This document shows positions 1 to 6,802 of a DNA stretch of 17,900 nucleotides, piece after piece. The notes under the pieces were generated by a model. The model worked only from the letters and a program-made list of their open reading frames with translations, did no database searches and had not been told where the DNA came from. The stretch's first letter is position 1, and every line of letters begins with the position of its first letter. This DNA is from Betaproteobacteria bacterium. Its GTDB lineage: Bacteria; Pseudomonadota; Gammaproteobacteria; Burkholderiales; SG8-39. Location: contig SHXL01000037.1 of NCBI GenBank assembly GCA_009693345.1, positions 1-17,900 of the forward strand, given 5' to 3'. The position numbers were made by a program, and so were the translations under genes.

Positions 1-1
1 G

Positions 2-97
2 CCCACGCTGGGCGGCGACACGGAGAAGCTGCTCGCGGAACGACTGGGCTATTCAAGGGAAACAATCGCGGCGCTCAAGGCGGCAAAAGCAATATGA
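2..97 (+). CDS. CaiB/BaiF-type CoA-transferase, C-terminal fragment (cut by window edge)
   Basis: Only the last 31 residues are inside the window. They read PTLGGDTEKLLAERLGYS followed by an Ile-Ala-Ala-Leu-rich tail ending in KAAKAI. This Pro-x-Leu-Gly-x-x-Thr ... Leu-Gly-Tyr-Ser ... Ile-Ala-Ala-Leu pattern is the usual C-terminus of class III (CaiB/BaiF) CoA-transferases, which move CoA between acyl donors and carboxylic acid acceptors through a catalytic Asp that lies upstream of the window. The stop codon TGA overlaps the ATG of the next gene as ATGA (94-97), so the two are likely translationally coupled in one operon. The call rests on a short tail, so family level is fairly likely but substrate is unknown. 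Confidence 0.72.
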   Translation, partial: PTLGGDTEKLLAERLGYSRETIAALKAAKAI

Positions 98-813
98 GCG
101 TCCTGCAGTCCATCGAAAATGGCGTTGCGACCCTGACGCTGAATCGTCCTGAGAGCCGTAACGCTCTGAACTTGGACATGTGCGATCGACTGATTTCGAT
201 TTCACGGGAAATTCAAATAAACGAAGAAATAAGACTTGTGCTCGTGCGTGCCAACGGCCCCGTGTTCTGCGCTGGAGCCGATCTCAAGGAGCGGCAGGGC
301 ATGAATGAGACGCAGGTGCGCGAGCGCCGCATGAAGGGCTTCGCCGCCTACGCCGCGCTCGAAGGCCTGCCGATGCCCACGATCGCGGTGGTCCAGGGGC
401 CCGCGGTGGGCTCCGGCTGCGAGATCGTCGGCGCCTGCGATTTCATCGTGGCGACGCCGGAAGCGTCCTTCCGCACGCCGGAAGCCCTGCGCGGCACCGT
501 CGGCGCCACGCAACGCCTGCCCCGCATCCTCGGCAAGCGCCTCGCCAAGGACCTGATGTTCACCGGCCGGGCGCTCAGTGCGGAAGAAGCGGGAGTGGCA
601 GGGTTGGTTTCGAGGGTGGTATCTCGTTCCGATTTGGATTCAACCCTGGAACAAATAACAAAAATCATCCTCAACGCACCCCCTCAATCGTTGCGCCTGG
701 CAAAGCGGTGCATCGACGGCGGCGTGGAACTCGACCCCCAAGGCGCGCTGGATACGGAAATCGCGGCGATCGAGGGGCAGCTCGCTTCCGGCAACTGGAT
801 GGGCAAGCAGTGA
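94..813 (+). CDS. Enoyl-CoA hydratase/isomerase (crotonase family)
   Basis: A 239-residue crotonase-fold protein, slightly short for the family (about 255-265). These cytoplasmic enzymes hydrate, dehydrate or isomerise enoyl-CoA thioesters. The CoA-binding/oxyanion segment FCAGADL lies at residues 58-64 and the second oxyanion segment GPAVGSGCE at 102-110. The two glutamates used by true hydratases are both present: Glu110 (in SGCE) and Glu130 (in RTPE), matching Glu144 and Glu164 of rat crotonase. The ATG overlaps the stop of the upstream CoA-transferase (ATGA), and its own stop overlaps the GTG start of the downstream ligase (GTGA, 810-813), so the three form a tight operon: CoA activation, hydration and ligation of an unidentified acid. 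Two stretches (about 180-240 and 595-680) use noticeably more AT-rich codons than the rest. Family is secure; substrate is not. Confidence 0.93.
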   Translation: MSVLQSIENGVATLTLNRPESRNALNLDMCDRLISISREIQINEEIRLVLVRANGPVFCAGADLKERQGMNETQVRERRMKGFAAYAALEGLPMPTIAVVQGPAVGSGCEIVGACDFIVATPEASFRTPEALRGTVGATQRLPRILGKRLAKDLMFTGRALSAEEAGVAGLVSRVVSRSDLDSTLEQITKIILNAPPQSLRLAKRCIDGGVELDPQGALDTEIAAIEGQLASGNWMGKQ

Positions 814-2279
814 CCTGGCAGCCGAAAGTCCTCGGCGACTTTCTAAAGGAACGCATTGGAAGTTCCGAAGCCCTGGTGACTCCGTCGGTACGCCTTTCCT
901 ATGAAGGCCTTTTCGAAAAGGCAAAACAGGCGGCGGGATCGATGCAGGCGATGGGCATCGGCGAGGGCGACCATGTCGCGATCCTGATGCCCAACGGCGA
1001 GGAGTGGCTTGCGCTGTTCTACGGCGCGGCGCTGATCGGCGCGGTCACCGTGCCGGTCAACACGCGCTTCAAGGCCGCCGAGATCGATTTCTGCCTGAAG
1101 CAATCCGGCGCCAAGGCGCTGGTATACGTCGATCGTTTCCTGAACATCGATTTCGGCGCCATGATCAGGGAGCTTGGCATCAAGACTGCGGTTGAAGTCT
1201 CCCGGCTGGGGAAGGGCAAATACACCCCGGTCAACGTCCAACCCGAAGATCTCCTGCTGATCCAGTTCACTTCCGGCACCACCGCGTACCCGAAGGGCGC
1301 GATGCTCACGCATGACAACATGCTGCGCAATGCCTGGGCGGCGGGGGCGCGCATCGGCGTGCTGCCCGGGGACCGCTATTTCAATTGCCGGCCGTTCTTC
1401 CACGTCGGCGGCTCGACCCTGTCGGCGCTGATGTCGCTGGTGTTCGGTTGCTGCCTCGTGACGCTGCCGACCTTTGAAGCGGGCGCCGCGCTGGCAATGC
1501 TCGAGCGCGAACGCTGCACCCTGATCTCGGGCAATGACACGATCTTCCAGATGCTGATGGGGCACGGCGACTTACCCAAGAGGAAGCTCTGCCTGCGCGG
1601 CGGCTGGGCGGCGGCGGGGCCACAGACCATGCGCGGCATCATCGACGCGCTAGGCATGAAATCGGTCTGCGCGGCCTACGGGCTGTCGGAGGCATCCCCC
1701 AACGTGGTAATGAGCGATTGGCGCGACGCAGAGGAGCTTCGTGTTCAGGGCCTGGCTCTGCCTCTTCCGGGAATTGAAATAAGAATTTCGCAAGAGAAGG
1801 AAATTCAAGTGCGGGGCTGGAGCGTCATGCGCGGCTATTGCGGCGATCCCGATGCCACGGCCAAGGCATTCACCGTCGACGGCTGGCTGCGCACGGGGGA
1901 CCTGGGCGGGCTTGCCGCCGGTGGGCGGCTGCGCATGACCGGGCGCATGAAGGACCTGTTCCGCGTCGGGGGCGAAAACGTCGCGCCGGCCGAGGTCGAG
2001 GAAGTGCTGCTTGCGCATCCCGCGGTGGAAACCGCGCAGGTAGTGGGGGTTCCGAGCGAACGATTGGGTGAAGTTGGTTGTGCTTATGTGACTTTACGTT
2101 CTGGATTTCAAGCAACGGAAGAACAACTGATAGCTTGGGTCAGGGAACGTTGCGCAAATTTCCGGGTTCCGCGTTACCTGAAAATAGTCCACGACTTCGA
2201 AGCGATCGGCATGACCGCCAGTGGCAAGGTGCAGAAGCAAAAACTCAGGCAACATGCGTTGAAGGAATTCGGGCTCTGA
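810..2279 (+). CDS. AMP-forming acyl-CoA ligase (fatty-acid/aromatic-acid CoA ligase type)
   Basis: A 489-residue member of the adenylate-forming (ANL) superfamily, which activates a carboxylic acid with ATP to acyl-AMP and then acyl-CoA. Core motifs appear in order: P-loop TSGTTAYPKG at residues 154-163, YGLSEASP at 290-297, WLRTGDLG at 359-366, hinge GRMKDLFRVGGENV at 378-391, and the C-terminal TASGKVQKQKLR with the catalytic Lys at 473. The frame stays open upstream to an ATG at 708, but those extra codons are the crotonase gene read out of frame; I chose the GTG at 810 because it overlaps the crotonase stop as GTGA, has GGATGGG six bases upstream, and gives a normal N-terminus (TWQPKVLGDFL). 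Patches near 1738-1815 and 2040-2190 are AT-rich relative to their surroundings. Substrate cannot be read from sequence. Confidence 0.93.
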   Translation: MTWQPKVLGDFLKERIGSSEALVTPSVRLSYEGLFEKAKQAAGSMQAMGIGEGDHVAILMPNGEEWLALFYGAALIGAVTVPVNTRFKAAEIDFCLKQSGAKALVYVDRFLNIDFGAMIRELGIKTAVEVSRLGKGKYTPVNVQPEDLLLIQFTSGTTAYPKGAMLTHDNMLRNAWAAGARIGVLPGDRYFNCRPFFHVGGSTLSALMSLVFGCCLVTLPTFEAGAALAMLERERCTLISGNDTIFQMLMGHGDLPKRKLCLRGGWAAAGPQTMRGIIDALGMKSVCAAYGLSEASPNVVMSDWRDAEELRVQGLALPLPGIEIRISQEKEIQVRGWSVMRGYCGDPDATAKAFTVDGWLRTGDLGGLAAGGRLRMTGRMKDLFRVGGENVAPAEVEEVLLAHPAVETAQVVGVPSERLGEVGCAYVTLRSGFQATEEQLIAWVRERCANFRVPRYLKIVHDFEAIGMTASGKVQKQKLRQHALKEFGL

Positions 2280-2283
2280 TGCG

Positions 2284-3471
2284 ATGAGCGGCCGCGCGGT
2301 CGTTGTCCTATCGCTGGCGGCGTTCGCGAGCGCGTCGGCGCTTCGTGCGGTGGACCCGCTGCTGCCATTGCTGGCCGAGGCCTTCGGCACCACTGCGGGC
2401 GGCGCGTCGGCCGTGATCACGGCTTTTGCCGTGGCTTACGGCGCGCTGCAGGTAGTCAACAGTCCCCTGAGCGACCGCATCGGCAAATACCGCATGGTGT
2501 TCTGGGTGACGGCAATATCGGCAGTGGGCAACCTCGCCTGCGCATTCGCACCCTCGCTGCCGCTGCTGGTCGCGGCGCGTTTCGCGACGGGCGCCACAGT
2601 GGGAGCGATCGTGCCGCTCGCCATCGCTTGGATCGGCGATGTGGTGCCCTACGAGCGCCGCCAGCCGGTGCTGGCTCGCTTTCTTATCGGCAACATGCTC
2701 GGCTTCGCGCTTGGCACGACGGCGTCGGGCTGGCTCGGCGAGTTTTTCGGCTGGCAGGCGATCTTCTTCGCGCTCTCGGCACTGTACCTCCTGACCGCGG
2801 CGCTGCTGTGGTTCGAATTGCAGACCAATCCGGCAACGCGGCAGGCGGCGAAGGCGGCTGAGTCCATCGCGCAGGCCTTCGTGCGCATGGTCGGACTCAC
2901 GCGGATTCCCTGGGTACGGGTGGTTCTGGTGGTGGTGTTCGCCGAAGGCATGCTTCTGAATGGTGCGCTCGCGTTCGCGGCATACCACGCGCACCGGAAT
3001 TTGGGGCTCGGCATTGCGGCCAGCGGCGCGCTGATCGCGGCGTTCGCGGCAGGCGGCCTGGTTTACGCCGCGCTGGCCGGACGGCTGGTGCCGCGGCTCG
3101 GCGAACGTGGCCTGGTGCTTGCCGGCGGGCTGTTCCTCGGCGCCGGATACGCCGGATTGGCGCTGGCGCCGGGCGCGGGCTATGCGGTGCCGTGCCTGAT
3201 GGTGCTGGGCGCCGGGCTGTACATGTTGCACAACACGCTGCAGGTGCACGCCACGCAAATGGCGCCCGAGTCGCGCGGCGCGGCGGTGGCGCTGTTCGCG
3301 TTCTGCCTGTTCAGCGGGCAATCGGCAGGGGTGTGGCTCGCGTCCCATGTCGTAGACGCGGCCGGAACGCGGCCGCTATTCGCTTTCGCCGCGCTGGGGC
3401 TGCCGCTGCTGGCGCTCGAATTCCGGCGCCGGCTGGCGGCGCGGCGCCCGTCAGGCGGCGCCTCCAGATGA
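2284..3471 (+). CDS. MFS transporter, 12-TM type
   Basis: A 395-residue hydrophobic protein with about twelve membrane segments in two halves separated by a polar stretch near residues 182-212. The signature loop between helices 2 and 3 is present as SPLSDRIGKYR (residues 60-70), the major facilitator superfamily motif A (Asp-Arg-x-Gly-Arg/Lys), and GDVVPYERR (118-126) is the typical cytoplasmic loop between helices 4 and 5. The family moves small solutes across the inner membrane using the proton gradient; the overall look is that of the DHA1-like (sugar-phosphate or drug efflux) members, but direction and substrate are not determinable. It starts 4 bases after the ligase stop; the ATG at 2279 is discarded because it reaches a stop after two codons. 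The position in the operon suggests import of the pathway substrate or export of a product. Confidence 0.9.
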   Translation: MSGRAVVVLSLAAFASASALRAVDPLLPLLAEAFGTTAGGASAVITAFAVAYGALQVVNSPLSDRIGKYRMVFWVTAISAVGNLACAFAPSLPLLVAARFATGATVGAIVPLAIAWIGDVVPYERRQPVLARFLIGNMLGFALGTTASGWLGEFFGWQAIFFALSALYLLTAALLWFELQTNPATRQAAKAAESIAQAFVRMVGLTRIPWVRVVLVVVFAEGMLLNGALAFAAYHAHRNLGLGIAASGALIAAFAAGGLVYAALAGRLVPRLGERGLVLAGGLFLGAGYAGLALAPGAGYAVPCLMVLGAGLYMLHNTLQVHATQMAPESRGAAVALFAFCLFSGQSAGVWLASHVVDAAGTRPLFAFAALGLPLLALEFRRRLAARRPSGGASR

Positions 3472-3490
3472 GCCATGTGCAGGCGGTGAA

Positions 3491-4000
3491 TTGGAATCTT
3501 GCGCACTTCCAGCTTTATCGTCCGCAATCGCCCTGTTTGTCGCTGCGTGCGGGCCTTCCGAATCTCCGGCGTACCAGGCCTACGTGAGACTTGTGTCGGC
3601 CTCCATCAACGGCGACTGCCCGGGGATGTATGCCCGCGTTGAGAAGGAGGCGATGGATTATGTGGACAATCTCTGCAAGCCGCGCACCACGGTCTTGATG
3701 GGGAAAACCATCGACCTGGGTTCTCCGGCCAGCATCATCGCGCAAATGCGCCCGACAGCGACGCCCTTTGCGCCGCACATCATCCAGGAACGAGCCATCG
3801 AGTCGGAGACTGCCTCCGCAGATGGTCGCGAGGTCAGGCTGGTCGTCACGGAAAAATTCTACGAGCGCAAAGGCAACCTGCTGGAACCGACCTGGCTGCT
3901 GAGACACAGGCTGACAGTCAGAAATACCGGTACAGGCTGGAAAATAACCCGCTTTTCCGAGGAAGTCCTCGAGAAATATGGCGACAAGGCAACGAAATAA
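3491..4000 (+). CDS. Putative small lipoprotein of unknown function
   Basis: A 169-residue protein I do not recognise. The N-terminus is a hydrophobic stretch (residues 5-19) ending in the lipobox Val-Ala-Ala-Cys, which places the lipidated Cys at residue 20, followed by Gly rather than Asp, suggesting outer-membrane sorting. The n-region (MESC) has no Lys or Arg, which is unusual for a lipoprotein signal. The mature part is about 150 residues, soluble-looking, with two Cys (in GDCPG and NLCKP) that could form a disulfide, and alternating beta-rich segments near the end (VRLVVTEKFY, WLLRHRLTVRN, WKITRFSEEVL), reminiscent of NTF2-like folds but not diagnostic. The start is TTG at 3491 with AGGCGG seven to four bases before it; there is no in-frame ATG or GTG before the lipobox. 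It sits 19 bases after the MFS gene and 21 before the dehydrogenase, so it is probably co-transcribed. Confidence 0.7.
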   Translation: MESCALPALSSAIALFVAACGPSESPAYQAYVRLVSASINGDCPGMYARVEKEAMDYVDNLCKPRTTVLMGKTIDLGSPASIIAQMRPTATPFAPHIIQERAIESETASADGREVRLVVTEKFYERKGNLLEPTWLLRHRLTVRNTGTGWKITRFSEEVLEKYGDKATK

Positions 4001-4021
4001 TTTCTACAATCCGGAAGTGCC

Positions 4022-5155
4022 ATGACCGATTCAGACCAGACTCTGCCGATGCTGCGCGAAACCCTGCGGCGCTTCGTCGAGAAGGAAGTGGTGCCGAAGG
4101 CCCATGCGTGGGAAGAGCAGGGTTTCGTGCCGCGCGAGGTGCTGCGTGGGATGGGCCGGCTCGGCTTCCTCGGGCTGCGCTATGCGGAGGAGTTCGGCGG
4201 CGGTGCGCTGGACGCGCGCGCGACCGCGCTGCTCGCCGAGGAACTGGGCCGCTCCACCTTCGGCGGCTTCGCCATCACGGTCCTCGTACATACGGACATG
4301 GCATCGCCGCACCTGGTGAACGCGGGGTCGCCGGAACAGGTTAAGCGATACCTGCCGGGCGTGATTGCGGGCGAACTGATCACCGCGGTCGCCGTCACCG
4401 AGCCGGATGCGGGATCGGACGTCAAGGCGATCCGCACCAGCGCGCGACGCGACGGGGGCGACTGGCTGCTGAAGGGCTCGAAGATGTTCATCACCAACGG
4501 CGCGCTCGCCGACCTGTACTTCGTCGCCGCCAAGACCGATCCGGCCGCCGGCTCCAAGGGCATCTCGATGTTCATCGTGGAGAAGGGGATGAAGGGCTTC
4601 TCGGTGGGCCGCAAGCTCGACAAGATGGGCTGGCGCTCTTCGGACACGGCCGAACTGGTGTTCGACGACTGCCGGGTGCCGGCCGCGAACCTGCTGGGCG
4701 AGGAGAACCGCGGCTTCTACGCCATCATGAAGAACTTCCAGAACGAGCGCATCGCGATCGCCGCCATGACCATGGGCGAGGCGGCGCGCGCGATCGAGCT
4801 CACGCTGGAGTACGTGCGCACGCGCAAGGCCTTTGGCGCCACGCTGTGGGACAAGCAGGTGATCCGGCAGCGGCTGTCCATGCTCGCCGCGAAAGTCGAG
4901 GCCGGCCGCCAGCTGGTGCTGCATGCGGCTTCGCTTGACGCGCAGGGCCGCGACTGCGTCAAGGAAGTCTCCATGGCCAAGGCCTACTGCGCGGAACTGC
5001 TCAACGACGTCGTCTATGACTGCCTGCAGTTCCACGGCGGCTTCGGGTACATGAAGGAGTCCGCCATCGAGCGCATGTACCGCGACGCGCGCGTGCAGAC
5101 CATCGGCGGCGGCGCCACCGAGGTGATGCTGGAAGAGGTCGCGAAGCGTCTTTAA
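4022..5155 (+). CDS. Acyl-CoA dehydrogenase with Glu in the LCAD/IVD position
   Basis: A 377-residue FAD-dependent acyl-CoA dehydrogenase of normal length; it introduces an alpha,beta double bond into an acyl-CoA and passes electrons to ETF. Signature blocks are AVTEPDAGSDV (residues 123-133), MFITNG (155-160) and QFHGGFGYMKE followed by RMYRDARVQTI near the C-terminus. The usual catalytic Glu of medium/short-chain enzymes (Glu-Gly-Thr) is Gly here (IGGGATEV), but NERIAIAA has Glu242 at the place where long-chain and isovaleryl-CoA dehydrogenases carry their base (ERLxxA). The enzyme is therefore probably active, with a pocket of the LCAD/IVD kind suited to longer or branched substrates. GGAAG precedes the ATG by four bases. 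It supplies enoyl-CoA for the crotonase encoded upstream in the same operon. Base composition is uniformly GC-rich. Confidence 0.95.
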   Translation: MTDSDQTLPMLRETLRRFVEKEVVPKAHAWEEQGFVPREVLRGMGRLGFLGLRYAEEFGGGALDARATALLAEELGRSTFGGFAITVLVHTDMASPHLVNAGSPEQVKRYLPGVIAGELITAVAVTEPDAGSDVKAIRTSARRDGGDWLLKGSKMFITNGALADLYFVAAKTDPAAGSKGISMFIVEKGMKGFSVGRKLDKMGWRSSDTAELVFDDCRVPAANLLGEENRGFYAIMKNFQNERIAIAAMTMGEAARAIELTLEYVRTRKAFGATLWDKQVIRQRLSMLAAKVEAGRQLVLHAASLDAQGRDCVKEVSMAKAYCAELLNDVVYDCLQFHGGFGYMKESAIERMYRDARVQTIGGGATEVMLEEVAKRL

Positions 5156-5157
5156 CC

Positions 5158-5162
5158 AAGGA
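5158..5162 (+). promoter_or_regulatory. Ribosome binding site deciding the start of the Bug receptor gene
   Basis: AAGGA lies eight bases before the ATG at 5171, an ideal spacing. The in-frame ATG at 5162 overlaps this site and has no Shine-Dalgarno sequence at a workable distance, so 5171 is the better start. Confidence 0.6.
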
Positions 5163-5170
5163 TGGAACCT

Positions 5171-6115
5171 ATGAATCGCCTACTCTGCGCGCTGCTGCTC
5201 GCGCCCGTCATCGCGCTCGGGCAATCCTGGCCCGCCAAACCGGTGCGCATCATCGTGCCGTTCCCGGCCGGCGGCACCACCGACCTGGTTGCCCGCATGG
5301 TGCAGCCGAAATTCCAGGAATTCCTCGGCACCCCAAGCTTCATCGAGAACAAGGGCGGCGCCGGCGGCTCGATCGGCGCTGCCGAGGCCGCGCGCGCGTC
5401 GCCTGACGGCTACACCTTCCTGATGGTGTTCGATACCCACGCCACCAATCACCACATCTACAAGGACGCGCTCGATCCGTTCAAGACGCTCGAGCACCTG
5501 ATGCTGATGGTCACGTCGCCGAGCACGCTGGTTGCGGTGCCTGCATTCGCGCCGGGCAACCTGAACGACCTGATCGCGCGCGCCAGGCAGGAGCCGGGCA
5601 GGGTGACCTACGGCTCGGTGGGCTCGGCCAGCTCCAATCACCTCGGTATACTGCAACTGGAGCAGGCCGCCGGCATCCGGATGACGCACATTCCCTACAA
5701 GGGCGGCGGCCCGCTGATCCAGGCGCTGCTCGGCCAGCAGGTGGACGTCTCCTTCGTCTCGACGCCGCTCATCCTGCCGCACCTGAAATCGGGCAAGGTG
5801 AAAGGCATCGCCACTGGCGGCAAAAAGCGCCTCACACAGATGCCGGACATTCCGACCTTCGCCGAAACCTTCCCCGGCATGGAGATGGTCTCCTGGTTCG
5901 GCCTGCTCGCGCCCGTCGGCGTGCCGAAGGAGATCACCGCGCGCGTGCGCCGCGACATGGCCCGCGCGATGGAGGTGCCGGAGATACGCCAGAGGTTGAT
6001 CGACGGCGGCTTCGACATCGTCGCGAGTACGCCGGAAGAATTCCTGAAGTTCGTGCAGAACGAATCGGACAAGCTCGGCAAGCTGATCCGCGACAACGGC
6101 ATCAAGACGGAGTGA
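5171..6115 (+). CDS. Bug/TctC-family periplasmic tricarboxylate-type receptor (first of three)
   Basis: A 314-residue extracytoplasmic solute receptor of the Bordetella uptake gene (Bug/TctC) family. A signal peptide covers about residues 1-18 (MNRLLCALLLAPVIALG), followed by the family-defining mature start WPAKPVRIIVPFPAGG, D38 and AR41-42, then ENKGGAGGSIGA (59-70) and SPDGYTF (77-83). The family binds small carboxylates, amides or vitamins in the periplasm; TctA/TctB membrane partners are absent from the window, as is usual for these largely orphan receptors. It follows the acyl-CoA dehydrogenase by 15 bases, so it probably closes the operon and recognises the acid that the operon degrades. 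The ATG at 5162 would add three residues and is less likely. Ligand unknown. Confidence 0.92.
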   Translation: MNRLLCALLLAPVIALGQSWPAKPVRIIVPFPAGGTTDLVARMVQPKFQEFLGTPSFIENKGGAGGSIGAAEAARASPDGYTFLMVFDTHATNHHIYKDALDPFKTLEHLMLMVTSPSTLVAVPAFAPGNLNDLIARARQEPGRVTYGSVGSASSNHLGILQLEQAAGIRMTHIPYKGGGPLIQALLGQQVDVSFVSTPLILPHLKSGKVKGIATGGKKRLTQMPDIPTFAETFPGMEMVSWFGLLAPVGVPKEITARVRRDMARAMEVPEIRQRLIDGGFDIVASTPEEFLKFVQNESDKLGKLIRDNGIKTE

Positions 6116-6130
6116 CGCTTTGTTGTCTAT

Positions 6131-6802
6131 TTATCCCAAGACCCGAACCAGCGCGATGGTCACGTTGTCCTTGGCCTTCTGCTCCAGCGCAGTGCGCAGC
6201 AGCGCCTCCACCGACGCCTGCACGTCGGCGCCGATCAGCGAAAAAATCTGTTCTTCGGGGAGCGTTTCGTACAGCCCGTCGCAGCACAGCAGGTGGGTGC
6301 TGCCGGGCACGCAGGGCTCGACATGCATATGCGGTTGAATGTCGGTGAACGTCGGCCGGCCGCCGAAGCATTGGGTCAGCATGCTGGAGCGGGCGAATGC
6401 CGCGCCCGGCTTCCAGTTCTGGACGAAGGAGTCGTCCACGCTCAACTGCGCCAGGCCTACAACGGTCGAACCCATGCCGGCCAGCGCGGGATTTTCCCCG
6501 ACGTGCGCATAGAGCTCGGCGTTCACCGCGCGCACCGACGCGGCGATTTTTTCGGATTCAAACGCCGGCAGGCGGCGCGCCAGGCTGCGGGCGACCAGCA
6601 GGCTCGCCTGCTCGCCGTCGTTGTGGCCGCCCATGCCGTCGGCCACGACGCAGGCGAAAGGCAGATCGAGTTCGTGCTGGAAGCTGCGCGCGGACTCCAT
6701 GGTTTCCTGCGACGTCCAGTAGCCGATGGCGATGCAGTCCTCGTTGTTCTCGCGGACGGTGCCCTAGTGGGTGATTCCGGCGGCGTCGATGTGGAGGGTC
6801 AT
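6131..6802 (-). pseudogene. PP2C-type Ser/Thr protein phosphatase, interrupted by TAG and missing the GDSR segment
   Basis: Read from the ATG at 6802 the frame gives MTLHIDAAGITH, a TAG (6766-6764), then GTVRENNEDC. Thr-His-x-Gly-x-Val-Arg-x-x-Asn-Glu-Asp is the conserved N-terminus of bacterial PP2C phosphatases, so the gene clearly continues through the stop; CAG to TAG would be one base change. Remaining metal-site motifs are present: NED (Asp22), VVADGMGG (Asp55-Gly56), CCDGL (Asp175) and KDNV (Asp212). Between VVGLA (residues 114-118) and QLSVDDS the normal strand with Gly-Asp-Ser-Arg and its flanks, about 25 residues, is missing in frame. The ATG at 6802 is well supported: it overlaps the ligase stop as ATGA and has GGGAG eight bases upstream. 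Restarting at the ATG at 6700 would lose Asp22. Probably a pseudogene; a sequencing error could explain the TAG but not easily the gap. No kinase is nearby. Confidence 0.8.

Noticed and set aside
708..809. N-terminal extension of the first ligase back to ATG 708
   Set aside because: The 34 residues are Arg-rich out-of-frame reading of the crotonase; the GTG at 810 with GTGA overlap and a ribosome site is better.
2308..3348. A 346-codon minus-strand open frame opposite the MFS transporter
   Set aside because: Very rich in Arg, Gln and His, no motif, and antisense to a transporter with motif A; a shadow of high GC3.
4031..5035. A 334-codon open frame on the minus strand across the acyl-CoA dehydrogenase gene
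   Set aside because: It lies wholly antisense to a clear enzyme gene, has Arg/His/Ala-rich composition typical of reverse-strand reading of GC-rich codons, and shows no family motif.
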